Source: Hyaloraphidium curvatum (taxonomy: Eukaryota > Monoblepharomycota > Hyaloraphidiomycetes > Hyaloraphidiales > Hyaloraphidiaceae). Taken from it: a stretch of 60,000 bases of DNA. The translations under genes and the position numbers were made by a program. Below, one piece after another: positions 33,587 through 45,022 of the stretch (position 1 is the first letter of the stretch; each line of letters opens with the position of its first letter). The notes below the pieces were generated by a model, which saw only the letters and a list, made by a program, of their open reading frames with translations, was not told the origin of the DNA and searched no databases. Where the stretch lies: contig JAIVFI010000001.1 of NCBI GenBank assembly GCA_025558095.1, positions 115,001-175,000 of the forward strand. Reading direction: 5' to 3'.

Positions 33587-35263
33587 ATGGACGCGTCGGA
33601 AGCGACCCCGTTGCTGTCGGACAGCGCTCCCCGCGTTCCCCCACCGGAGACACAGAATGAAGGACCGTGGCATCGCTTTGAGGCCAAAATCTTCTGGACG
33701 CTCCCGCGCCTGCTCTCCCTCTGCCTTTCCCTGGCCTGCCTGCTGTTCTTTGCGCGATGGTGGCTGCCCGCACTTTCGGTCCCGCCAGAGCCACCGCGCA
33801 GACCGTCGTCGCGGCACGTGGTCACCCACGTTTCCCCGCGGACGCACCGGTTCGTCGACCGGCACGGGCGGACGGTGTTCTTCCGAGGCCTCAACGTCGT
33901 GTACAAGGCCCGGCCGTTCCACCCCGATATCGATCGGTTCCACCCCAACACGTCGTTCTCAGAGGAGGACGTGGACATCCTCGCGGACCTGGGGCTCAAC
34001 GTAATCCGCCTGGCCGTCATGTGGCCCGGCGCCGAGCCCGAGCGGGGAAAGTGGAACAACACGTACTTTGACGTGCTAAAGACGATCGTCGAGCGCTGCC
34101 GTAAGGCCGACATTTCCGTGCTTTTGGAGTTTCACCAGGACAACTTCGGACCCGACTTTTGCGGTGAAGGTTTCCCGTCGTGGCTGCCGCGCTCGTCCGC
34201 GACGCGCAGCACTAGCTGGCGCTCCTTTCCCTTTCCGATCGAGAGCCCGTGGCCGTCGGGCGACCCGCGCTTCCGCAACTGCTCCGCGCGCGACGACTGG
34301 GCAAAATACCAGCTGAGCTGGGCTACCTCGCGCGCGTTCCAGGACGTCTATGGGGATGTCGGCGGCGCTTTGGACCTGTTCAGGCGGTTCTGGACCAAAG
34401 TCGCAAGCGAGTTCCGCTCGTTCGACAACATCTTGGGCTACGAGCTCATCAACGAGGCGTGGGTCGGCAACATCTTCAACGACCCGACGCTTCTGCTTCC
34501 CGGGGTTGCCGACGCTGTCAACCTCCAACCTCTTCAACAAACCGTTGCCTCCGCCGTGCTTGCCGGCGACCCCGACGCCCTCGTCTTTTTCGGCCACGTC
34601 CCCTTCGACAACCTCTGGACGGGCCTCTTCCGCACCCCCGCCGCCCCGAAGCGCAGCGTTCTGGCTTTCCACTACTATTCCCGCTCCCTCGGCGGGCCGG
34701 ACCTCTTTTCCCTCCCGCACGTGCTGAGCCAGCGCGCCTGGGACGCCGCGCGGCTGCACTGCGGCCTCTTCCTCTCCGAATTCGACGTGGGGTTCTACGA
34801 GGGGAACATGACGGGGCTCGCGGAGCGGCTCCGCGCCCTGGACGCCGCGGGCATGTCCTGGACGGGCTACTCGTACAAGCCCTTCATCCCGATAACGGGG
34901 TGGGGCGATTCGCTGATCGATATGCGGACGGGCAAGGTGCGGCCCGCCATGGCGAAAGTCTTTTCGCGCGCGTGGCCGCGGGCGGTTGCCGGGACCGGCG
35001 TTGCCTTCTCGTTCGTCGAGGAGCGCGCCGCGTTCAGGCTGGCGTTCGATGCCGATCCCACCGTCAGCGAGCCGACCGTGGTCTACGTATCGAGAAAGCA
35101 CTGGTACCCTCGCGGCTTCCGCGTCGACGTCGTGCCCGCGCACGCCGCCTCCGTCGAGGTCAAACAACGCGGGGGAGGCGCGTCGCTTGTCGAGGTCCGC
35201 TTCCGAAGGGGAAAGGTGCGAACGGGGGAGAAGGTCGAGGTGCTGATCGCCCCGAGGAAGTAG
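33587..35263 (+). CDS. endoglycoceramidase-like GH5 glycosidase, membrane-anchored
   Basis: Single exon, 558 aa. Members of this GH5 branch cleave the glycan from glycosylceramides or steryl glucosides; fungal relatives act on glucosylceramide or ergosteryl glucoside. A type II anchor lies at about 36-58 (IFWTLPRLLSLCLSLACLLFF). The catalytic barrel follows, beginning with VFFRGLNVVYKARPF, then LNVIRLAVMW, LLEFHQD, the acid/base Glu290 in YELINEAW and the nucleophile Glu398 in LSEFD, with SWTGYSYKPF near the barrel's end. A C-terminal beta-sandwich of about 90 residues, typical of the family, closes the protein. The N-terminal anchor would place the enzyme on the lumenal or outer face of a membrane. 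Whether it prefers glucosylceramide or steryl glucoside cannot be read from the sequence. Confidence 0.87.
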   Translation: MDASEATPLLSDSAPRVPPPETQNEGPWHRFEAKIFWTLPRLLSLCLSLACLLFFARWWLPALSVPPEPPRRPSSRHVVTHVSPRTHRFVDRHGRTVFFRGLNVVYKARPFHPDIDRFHPNTSFSEEDVDILADLGLNVIRLAVMWPGAEPERGKWNNTYFDVLKTIVERCRKADISVLLEFHQDNFGPDFCGEGFPSWLPRSSATRSTSWRSFPFPIESPWPSGDPRFRNCSARDDWAKYQLSWATSRAFQDVYGDVGGALDLFRRFWTKVASEFRSFDNILGYELINEAWVGNIFNDPTLLLPGVADAVNLQPLQQTVASAVLAGDPDALVFFGHVPFDNLWTGLFRTPAAPKRSVLAFHYYSRSLGGPDLFSLPHVLSQRAWDAARLHCGLFLSEFDVGFYEGNMTGLAERLRALDAAGMSWTGYSYKPFIPITGWGDSLIDMRTGKVRPAMAKVFSRAWPRAVAGTGVAFSFVEERAAFRLAFDADPTVSEPTVVYVSRKHWYPRGFRVDVVPAHAASVEVKQRGGGASLVEVRFRRGKVRTGEKVEVLIAPRK

Positions 35264-35297
35264 ATTATGTACAGGATCGGCGGGGAATCGGCGGCCT

Positions 35298-36023
35298 TCA
35301 CTCCTCCGCGGCCGGTTCCGCGTCCATCTCGGTGTCTTTGCTGAGCGATGATTCTTCGTACGCCTCGAGGAGCTTCTTCAGGTCCTCGGTGGTGAAGTCT
35401 TGCTCGAGAGCGGTCTCGGAGGATTCGTCGGCGCTCTCTGTGACAATGGGTGAGAACAGTGCCTGTTAACCCAGTGCGGGAAACCCACCGGCGAGGATGA
35501 CGGCGGGTCCGTTGACGGCCAAAACCTTGTGCTCGGCGGCAAGTCCCGGTCCCGTGAGAATCTTCAGTCGGAAATCGGGCGCGCAACGGGCGCAACCACG
35601 GAAAGCGGCGCGGGCGGAACGGGCAAGGCGTGTGAGCCATTCTCACACGTCCCTGGCCGCCGCCCGGCGCCCGCTTGCCTTGGAGGCGACCGTATTGCGC
35701 GGCATGCCCGCGTTGGCCGCGGAATCCGTGATGACCGTCAGGCGCGGGAAGCCGTGCGCGGCCCAGCCGGCAGCGACGCCGGCTTCCGTCCGCGGCGGGA
35801 AGCCGTTGCCGCCATTTTGCTCCGTCTTGTCTTTCGTAAAGAGCTTCTGAATGGCCTGCGTGTGTTCTGCGGCGCCGAACTTGCTGATGACGGGCAGGCC
35901 GACGTCTTTCGCCGGGCCGTCCACCGGGACGTAGACGGCCTTGTACAGCTGGCGACTCGTCGACGAGCCCCGCTTCCGCGGGGCGCCGGCGGGCGTGGGA
36001 GACTTTGGTTCGGAGGCTGGCAT
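35298..36023 (-). CDS. small orphan protein (3 exons)
   Basis: Proposed exons 36023-35649, 35561-35489 and 35437-35298 give 195 aa with all phases kept. The 87 nt first intron contains an in-frame TGA, so reading through would truncate the protein. The N-terminus is basic and Ser/Pro-rich (SPTPAGAPRKRGSS), followed by QLYKAVYVPVDGP, a KLFTKDK segment, a Gly/Ala-rich part, a short hydrophobic strand (HKVLAVNGPAVILA) and an acidic C-terminus ending in EMDAEPAAEE that is predicted helical (TTEDLKKLLEAYEES). I do not recognise a family. The charge split (basic N-terminus, acidic C-terminus) would fit a nucleic-acid- or ribosome-associated protein, but that is speculation. It is convergent with the endoglycoceramidase gene (34 bp between stops). 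Confidence 0.6.
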
Positions 36024-36700
36024 GCCGAGAGTGGGTCTCGGAGCGGCCTCGGGTGTGCTAAGGGGAAACGGAGTTTGAAGTGCGTGTGACTCGCAGCGTG
36101 AGCTGCTAAGTCTGCCACGGCCGCGCGTGCACATCCATGCCCGCCGCTCGCACGCTCCGTCCAATCCGTCACTTCGAACACTAGCAAACTATGGATGGAC
36201 ATCTCACAAAAGTACCGGTCGCTGTGCTGACCTCGATGTGACCACCGGGCTTCTGGGCGTTATCAATGTCGCGGAAAGCACAACATGGACAGCGAAACGG
36301 CGTGATCAAGTGTCCCAATCAACGAAGCAGACCTGTCCGAGCATAGATGGTCTTTCTTCGGATGTCTGAGCAACGGATTGGCGGATTGTGCCTGACCCGC
36401 TCACTCAAGTCTGGTGGCGTTCGCTCGTCCCATCGGGCGCAAGCACGGTTCTTGAGGCCCGTGGGCAAGCATTCCTTTCCCAGTAATGCCATCCGCAGAT
36501 CGAAGTTCTCTCAGGTTCATTTGCTTGAGCCCCATTGAGTTGTGAAGGCTGCCTCAGGGCGGCGGAGCCAGAACGGGTGCAGGGTTGGTTCTGGTGCACC
36601 CGCGCTCACTCCCACGCGCGAATCGAGGCCTCAGGCCCGTGGCGACCGCGCCAAGCTCTCCTGCGGACGCTTTGGACGCCGTACCTTCGCTTTGGCCGCG
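36024..36700. promoter_or_regulatory. divergent intergenic region, orphan gene / giant gene 3
   Basis: 677 bp holding the promoters of the small minus-strand gene and of giant gene 3. I see no homology with the spacers upstream of copies 1 and 4 or with the region upstream of copy 2. Nothing specific is recognised; the open frames crossing it have no coding character. Confidence 0.4.
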
Positions 36701-39700
36701 ATGGAGGGCGCATCGCGGTCTCCGGGGCGCCGTCGGCCACCGCGCCCCCCCGCGGTCCGCGTCGCCGCCGCGTGCCTGCTCCTCGCGGCGCTGTGGGCGC
36801 TAGTTCCGCCGAAAGATTCTTCATTGGACACTGCTGGACGCGGGATTGAGCCCGTCGGCGGCCGGAATCCCCTCCCGTTTGCCCACGCGCTCCCAATGGA
36901 GCCGCCCCGGGTGGCACGCCCGGCTGCGGGCCGCGCTGCGGTGCCGCGCATGGTGCCGCGGGCGGCCAAGAGCGCGGCAAAGGGAACCAAGGGCAAGAAG
37001 GTCGTCGAGGAGGAAGAGGAGCCCGAGGAAGAGCCCGAGGGCGACGACGAGGAAGAGGAACCGAAGGAGGAAGAAGCGGAGGAAGAGGAGCCCGCAGAGG
37101 AGGAGGAACCGGCCGAGGAGGAGGAACCGGCCGAGGATGAGGCCGAGGAAGAGGAGCCGGCCGAGGAGGAAGAAGCCGCCGAGGAAGAGGCTTCGGAGGA
37201 TGAAGAACCTGAGGAGGAAGCTGCCGAGGAAGAAGAGCCCGTGGACGAGGAGGAAGCCGCCGAGGAGGAAGAGCCGGCGGAAGAGGAAGAGCCGGAGGAA
37301 GTGGAAGAGCCTGAGGAAGAGGAAGAGCCTGAGGAAGAGGAGCCCGAGGAGGAAGAACCATCGGAAGGTGCGTGTTTGCTGCCAAAGTCGCCCCCTCACG
37401 CTCATGGGAAGAACGCATCCGCAGAAGAGCCGGAGGAAGCCGAGGAAGAAGAGCCGGAGGAGCCCGAGGAGGTGGAGCCCGACGAGTCGACGCAGGCCCT
37501 CGCCGCCGTGCTCGGCGTCGGACCCGACAAGCTCCCCTCGCTGCTCCAGGGCCTCTCGGACGGCATCGCCGTCGCTCTCTGCTCCTTGGCCCAGGACTCC
37601 ATCAAGGGCCTCACCGGCGAGGACAAGGGCGCCATCGCCAGCGCCTGCGCCTCCGTGCGCGGGGACGACGCCGAGGCCAACCCGGCCGTGCTGGTGGTCA
37701 GGAATCTGTCCAGCCTGGCGGCGGGCAGCTCGCTGCCGCCCAAGCTGGTGTCGGCGCTGGGCTGCGTGACGGGGCCGATCAAGGACCTGTCGCTCGCAGG
37801 GAAAAAGGTCATCATCGGGTTCGGGCCGGATCCCGAAGCTGAGGGGACCGAGGACGGCGAGGGCGGTGATGCCGACGCCGCGGAAGCGGAACCGGAGGCC
37901 GGCGAGGAAGCCGAGGCCGCGGACGATGCGAGGAGGAAGCTCGCCATGCGCGACGGCGATGCGACGCCGCATTCATTGGGACGGCGGATCTCCTTGATGG
38001 ATAGGCTGCGGGGTGGGGGGAGATTGCCGTTGGGCATTCCGAAGCTGCCGGTCAGGCCCGATCGGCCCGAGCTGCCAGTCAGGCCGGGGCTTCCCGGGCT
38101 GAAATTGCCGGGTGGCGGACCAAAGATGGTCGGGAACGGCTTCATCGGTCTGAAGCTCAACCTTGCCGGGTTTAAACCGCCCGAGCTGCCGCCCTCGCTC
38201 TCGCCCGTGTTGGACCTTCCGCGGCAGATCGCGGAATGGATGCAGGCGCCGCGGACGTACCAATGCCCGCCCAACACCTTTGCGTACGGCGAACTCGCCA
38301 CTGGCGGGTTCTGCTGCTCGGTGCCCCTGGCAGGGGCCAGCTGCCCGGGCGCCAACTGCGCCTTTCCCAAGACACCGCGCAGGCCGGGCGCCAAGTTCGA
38401 GTACTGCACGGGCGGCTCGGAGATCCAGTGCCCGATTGGCCAGAAGGCGTTTGGCGACGTGCTCGGCGGGTACTGCTGCAAGGGGGCGGTTGCGCCCACC
38501 GGCATGGCTTGCACGGGCGAGATGTGCGCCGTGGCTGGGGTAGGTCATTCGCAGGCTGACTTTCCGTACTCGATCTGAGCATTTGATGCAGAACACGCGC
38601 AAGGGACTTGGGGCCAACGTTCCCGTGTGCGGCGCCGAGTCGGCCCCACCGCCGTCGTTGAGCGACGCCTTCAAGTCGGGACCTCCGCCACCCAAAGTGC
38701 CACCGAGCGACGGCAGCTTCGGGCCCGTTGACGTGCGGAAGATTCCCAACTTCATTTGCCCGGGAGGCACGACGCCATGTGAGCTTGCACCCGTGAGCTC
38801 GAGGGTAGCGATTGACTTTTGCCGATCACAGATGGCAACGACAAGGAAGCCTTCTGCTGCAACGGCAAAGTCACCAACGGAAAGTGCAGTGGTGACTCGT
38901 GCCCGTTTCCGAGGGTTAGTGTTGTCCGTGGCGTCTTTCGCCCACGTTTCGCTGATTCGCCAAACAGAACCCCGGCGCCAAAGATTCGGACCTCTGCAAG
39001 GGCGGCAGTCGGTTCTCGTGCCAGCTTGGCTCCGTTCCATTCGGCGACGAACAGGGCGGCTTCTGCTGCCCGACTGGACTCGTGAAGGGCAAATGCCAGG
39101 GCACCGCGTGCGCCTTCCCCTCGAACCCGGCGCCAAACGGCCTCGCGATCTGCAAGGGCACGGCCTCGCGCGACCTCTCGGCTCCCGACGGGCAGACCAT
39201 CGCCGATCAACCGGGCAAGATCGCGCCCGAGGCAGCGGCGCCGGAGAAGGTCCGGGCCGCGATGGCGCCCGTCGAGCGCGGCGAGATCAAGTTGGAGTGC
39301 AGTACCACGAGCGCTCGTCGGTTCGCACTCCGCGTGCCGGGCATGGACCTTTCGTTCAAGGTGGCCGGGCCGTTAATCAAGATCGTGCTGGGAGGTACGG
39401 CCTTCATCCTGCCGGACGTGTTTGGCTATCTTCCAGACATCGCGACGCTGAGCTCGGTGTCGTTCGACATGGCGGACGCGACGACGGTGGAGAATGCGCG
39501 CGTCGTCATGAGCGTCAAGGACCTCAAACTTGGGGACATGTTTGGGCTCGTCAACATCACCGCCACCGCCGCCTACACTGGCGGCTCGGCATCGTTCGAG
39601 CTCGGGGGCGCCGCGCTGCTCCCGCTGTTCAAGAAGGGGATATCTTTCGCCCTTCCGCTGATCGGCGCTACGGACGTGATACCGCTTAAGCTGTCGGCTG

Positions 39701-42700
39701 CGTCGGAACCCATCACTGTGCGATCAATGCTCTCCGCCGTCAAGCTTGACTCGGTGGTCGACTCGCTGCCCCCGATCCCCGTGCTTTCGTCGGGCCTGGC
39801 CACGCTGCTCGCCGTGCAGATCAAGGACATCATCTTCACCTTCTGCATGCCGGGCGGGTCGGGGTGCACGACACGGCTTACCCTGCGTGCTCTGATCCCT
39901 GACGCCGACAAGTTGATCAAAAGCGACGTCATACCCCTGAAGCTGGATAGCGCGACGATCATGGTCGCAATCGCGAACCCGTTCAATGCCCAACGGCGGC
40001 TGGACGTCAAGCTTGAGGGCCAGTGGACCGTCGGCGGCGCCCCGCTGACCACGACGATCGTGCGCTCGCCCACGGGAGGTTCGGACTTTATCTCCTTCGA
40101 CGAGTACGGTCGGCGTACAATGCACCTTGTCCCGCGGGACTGGGAGGGTTTCGGACCGTCCGTGGACCCGGACGACGCCGTGGACGACGACGAATCCTTA
40201 CTCGACTTGCCTCCCCACGAGCCGGACATGTCGACCTGGGTCTCTTACCCTTCAATCTCGGACGACCATCCTTTCACCTTCTACGGCCTCCCGCTCGCCC
40301 ATCTCAACCACCACATGTACCAGCGCCATCTCCGGAAGCGCGGCCTGAACGAGACTGCGTACTTGGCCGAGCGCACCCAGATGCAACTGGCGAAACGTTC
40401 CTCGCAGCGACTGGAGAAGCGTACCGCGGGCGCTGCGGCTCCGGCAACGCCCCCTCCCAGCTCGGCAGCGGCTCCGGGAAGTCCGGCTTCTGCGAAACCC
40501 ATCCGCGCCCCGCCCGGTTCGGCCGGCAAATGGATCATCACAGCCCGCGCCGAGACGCTGGAGCTGGGCAAGCTGCTTGCCGGCATTGCGGCCGAGATCT
40601 TCCCTGCTGGTGAGCATCGTTTTGGTCTTGGCCTCAACAGACCGTGCCTAACTCCCCTTCGAGGACCGGTCGCCCCGCTCATCGAGAGCACGGGCTTGAA
40701 GAACTTCAAGATCAACGACTTTTATCTCGCTGTGGTGCTCGGCGGCGGCGACGCCATCGTGCGGGTCGGAGGCGAGGCTTCGTTCATGCCCGGCGCCAAG
40801 CTCCAGATCATCGCCGGCAAGCAGAACGGCGGCGCTTTCGGGGGCTCCTTGGCGCTCGCCATCCGAGGCGACGCTTTCACGACGCTCCTTTCCAAGATGA
40901 TGCCCAGCTTCAAGATGCCGGGCGGAGTGAACCTCGTTGCTTCTGGGGTGACCGTGAGTGACCTGAATCGGGGCCAAGTCCTGTGTAGATCCTAAACTGC
41001 CGCCGTGCCCAGATGGGGCTGCTCGTGTCGTCCAACAACGTCAACCTGGTCGGGACCCCCTTGGCACTCGACCCGCCCCTCGACTACCTCCCCGAGCTCA
41101 AGCGGGGCCTGACCATGAACGTCCGCATGGGCCTGCCGCCCGACTGCGCCGGATCCAGCTTCTGCGACGTCTTAAAGAAGCTTCTCGGGGCCAACGCCGG
41201 CCTGCAGATCAACGCGGTCATAAACCCGCCGGACATCTCGTTTTCGGCCGCGGTCTCCGACATCCAGATCACGAACGGCCTGCTCCTCAAGGCCGTCGGA
41301 TTCTCGGCCTCCTTCCCGTCGATGGCAATCATGCTGTTCGGCTCACTGCAGATTGCGGTCGACTCGAAGCAGCCGCCACTTCTGCTAGAGGCCCATATCG
41401 GCATCAAGGGCGCCAGCGTACAGCTGGGCGCGACTATGAAGGGCATCTGGCAGCGCGCCTTTGGTTGGGACCGGCTCAACGTCGGCAACATCGTCGTCGA
41501 GGTCGGCATCACGGCCACGCTCGGAGCACCTTCCATCCTGATCGGCGGCGAAATCGGCATCGGCAAGAACTGCTACACCCCGACTGGCCAGTTCGACCTG
41601 AACTCGCTGTGCATTGGCGGCGCCGCCTATGTCTCCGTGAATCCTGCGAACCCGCAGGGCAACTGGTCTGTAGCTCGCCGTCGGACCGTGGCCCACCATC
41701 TTGCTGACCTTCCTCGCCAGGTTCGCCGCCGAAATCAACAACCTGGACATCAAGCACATCATCTCCGCTTTCACTGACACGAAGCCCGATCCGAACAAGA
41801 TCCCCCAACCCATTCTCAACTCTGGCTTCCCCGGCAAAACCTCCATCTCGTTCTGCCCCCTGGGTGGCTGCGTCGCGCCTAACAGGGAGTTTCCGATGGG
41901 CTTCTGTGGGTGCTCGTGCGTCTGCGCGCGGCGCTTTGGACGCTGACGCCTTTTTCCAACTCAGACCTCAAGGGGACGCTCAACATCCTGGACGTCACGG
42001 CCAAGTGCGAGATCCAGGTCGATCCCGGCAACGGCTTCAAGATCGAGGCTGAGCTGAGCCCCATCAACCTCGCGGGCGGCCTGATCCAGGCCTTCTACAG
42101 CAAGACGGACCAGTCCCGGGGGCCCTACTTCCTTGTCAACATGCAGTACGCCCAGATCACGGACATGAAGATCGAGCTCCACTGCTTCGTCAAGGTCCTC
42201 GTCTTCGAAGTCAGCGCGCAGATATCGATCACCCCGACGAACTGGAACATCGGTACGTTGCGCGCTTCGGACCGATCACCACAAACGTATGAAACCCTTC
42301 TACAGAGTTCACCAACAAGTACTTCCTTTTCGACGCGCTCTTCCAGTTCAAGGCCAGCATTGGAGCTCGAACGCGTAAGTTTGAGCGCAGATGAAGCTCT
42401 GCCGTCCCTCAACTGTGTTTCGGCACCCTGCAGAGTTCTCGGTCTACGTTGAGTTCAACATGAAATCCTTCAACCAGTTCGTGGACAAGGTCTTTGCGCA
42501 GCTCTCTGCCTGGTGCGAGGAAGGCGCCCAGAAGCTCAACGCCGCCGAAGGCGACGTCGCGGCCAAGCGACGGGAAGTAGAGGCAAAGAAGAAGGATGCC
42601 TGCGACTTCACGGTCAAGTGTGCCGAGGTAGGTGCAGGTGCTCGTACGGCAAAGTGTTCTCTCACCATCATTTTCCCAGGCGGCCGACAAGGTCAAGTGC

Positions 42701-45022
42701 GGCAGACGGCGCCGTCACCTCCTCGCCCGGTCCGAGTCGTGGGAAGAATCCTTCTACGACAACGCTGTCGTGGCGTCGTCGGGCAACCACGAGCTGATCC
42801 GGCGCTGGTCCGACTTCGTCAACGCCTTCAAGAAGGCGGGAGAGTGGATCGACAACAAGATCATCCAGCCGGCGAAGGAGTTCTTCGTGAGCACATTCGA
42901 CAAGATCAAGCAGGGCGTGTGCGCGGGCTGGAACTACGTCTCGGGCAAGATCATCAACGGCGCCTGCCAGGCGGCCTGCACGGTCGCGCAAGGCGCGCTT
43001 GATCTTGCGGTCGGTGCCATGAAGGTGGCGGAAGGAGGTTTGTACTGCTTCGGCTTGCCCATTTCCTTTCGTGGACATTGACGGTCGCGCCGCGCAGTCC
43101 TGAATGGTCTTTCGCAAATCACCCGTGCCGCCGGCAAGCTCTTCCAGATGATTGGCGACGCGCTGCGGAACATGATCCGGATCGACAGGGTGGGCATCGG
43201 CGCCGCGCTCGACATCAACTTCAAGACCGGCTTCTTGGGCGGGTCGGTGAGGCTGGTGTTCGAGGGCGTGATCTTTGGCGCCTCGATCAACATCGACTTT
43301 ACCATCGACTTCAACAGTAAGCCCCTGCGTTGCCTCGCGGGTGAGCGGCGTTGACGTTTGGCACCTCCAGACCTCCTCCAGTCCGCCATCAACTTCTTCA
43401 AGGCGAACGTAGAGCAGCGCGCCGTCAACCACGCCAAGCTCATGCGCCTCGCCGGGCGCGAGTTCGAGGACCTCGAGTTCTTCCCCACCGGCCACTTCCG
43501 CTTCAAGAAGCGTGACCTTCTCGACACCTACGACACCATCCTCTACGACTCGCGGTACATGACGCCCGAAGAGGGCATCGAGCTGCACCTCGAGCAGCGC
43601 CGGCGGAAGCGCCTGCTGAAGCGCAAACTCGGCGAGCCGGACGTCGGGGACGACGACTGGGCCGCGCAGCCGTTGAAACGCCGAGACGAGGGCAAGCGCA
43701 GCAAGCCGGCCGAGTCGGATCCCCTCGACCCCGGTGCCAATGCCGGCCAGCACATCTCCGCCTCGGAACTGCCCGTCATGCCCGCGCTGTTCCCCGACTA
43801 CGACGCCGGCCCGCCGCCCGGCATGCCCGAGGGCGAGGACAACGACTTCAGGATCAAGTTCGGCAGGGACATGTACCTCAGCTGCGATACCACCGTCGGC
43901 GCCTTCTCGCGCCAGGGAGCTCCGTGCAGGCTCAGGAACAAGGTCGGCGCGACGATGTTCATGGTGGGTGGTTGCCGCCGGATCGGCTTTGAGGCGCCTC
44001 GCTCACTCCCTGCGATCTAGTCCTGGAACGAGCCCAAGGGCCAGTCGTTCCGCGTCAACGGCAACCTGTGCCTGTCGGTCAACGCCAAATCCTCCATCGT
44101 CCTTTCGCCTTGCCTGCAGGACGTGCAGAACGGCATCTGGACGTACAACAACCGCACCGGCCAGCTCTCGGCCCAGAACGCCGGCGTCGCCGTTGCCACG
44201 GGCTTCGACGCGCCGATCACGCTCGAGGACGTGGTGATGGCGTCCACTGCAAGCGACGGCAAGTGCATGACGGCGACCAAAAAGGGCAAGCTGCGCGTGA
44301 CGACCTGCGTGCCCGAGGACGCCAGCCGGGCGGACCTCAAGGTGCAGAGCTTCCGGCCCCAGATCAACGCCGAGTCGATCAACCTGGACGACCTGGTCAC
44401 GTTCCACTCGACGGGGATGCCGCAGAAGGCCTACCTGACCACGGACAAGGACGGGACGGTGGTGCTGGCGCGCGGCGACATCCCCGAGCAGCAGAAGGAC
44501 AAGTCGGCCGCCTTCAGGGTGCTCAAGCCGATCTGCGGGGCCAACTACCACTTCACCCTCGAGTCGGTCGAGAAGCCGGGCTACTATCTCTCCCTGAGCC
44601 CCGACGACCCGAGCGAGCTCGTGATTACGGACAAGCCGAAGCGCAAGTCGGACGCGTGCTGGCTCCCCACGCCCGGCTTGGCCCGGCCCGCGCTCGGTGC
44701 CGGCTGCCCCGGCATCACCTTCGGTCTGCGCTCGGGCACGCGCAAGTCTGCCTTCATCCGGGTCAACCAGGAGGGCACGGACATCTACGTCGGGTCCGAG
44801 CCCGACAGGGTGCTGCTCTCGTGCTGGCGTCCCGTGCCGCCCGAGGGGGCGCCCAACGCCGCGGAGCTGGCCAAGCCGCCCGCGCCCGAGGACGAGGAGG
44901 AGCAGGTTGCGGTGTCGCGGGATCTGGACATCGCAGGGGGTGCGGACGAGGGCGACGACGACGATGGTGCTGCGGGGGAGTTTTGGAACGGCGTCGAGTC
45001 GGGCGGTGGGTCGGACGAGTGA
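36701..45022 (+). CDS. giant modular secreted protein, copy 3 (15 exons)
   Basis: Exons 36701-37367, 37425-38539, 38592-38778, 38832-38914, 38968-40609, 40664-40953, 41013-41665, 41721-41905, 41965-42252, 42306-42374, 42434-42627, 42680-43037, 43098-43316, 43371-43963, 44021-45022: 7545 nt, 2514 aa, all in phase. Approximate order: signal peptide (1-40); Glu/Pro tract (95-245); helical domain with DSIKGLTGE (250-345); basic site RDGDATPHSLGRR (395-410); four six-Cys modules of the type FGDxxGGFCC (500-740); hydrophobic beta-rich region (775-1080); dibasic RKRG (1135); two further beta-rich segments (1205-1700) such as GGEASFMPGAKLQIIAG and AHIGIKGASVQLGA; coiled coil/helices (1725-1910); charged linker (1985-2180); ricin-like region (2182-2480) beginning VNGNLCLSVNAKSSIVLSPC; acidic tail. 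Secretion is inferred; function unknown. Confidence 0.82.
36999..37470. repeat. low-complexity purine-rich tract (acidic coding repeat)
   Basis: Nearly uninterrupted GAG/GAA codons with CCG, GCC and GAC, encoding the EEEEPAEEEEPAE-type tract of copy 3. A 57 nt intron without any stop (37368-37424) interrupts it. Slippage-prone; its length and composition differ in each family member. Confidence 0.8.
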
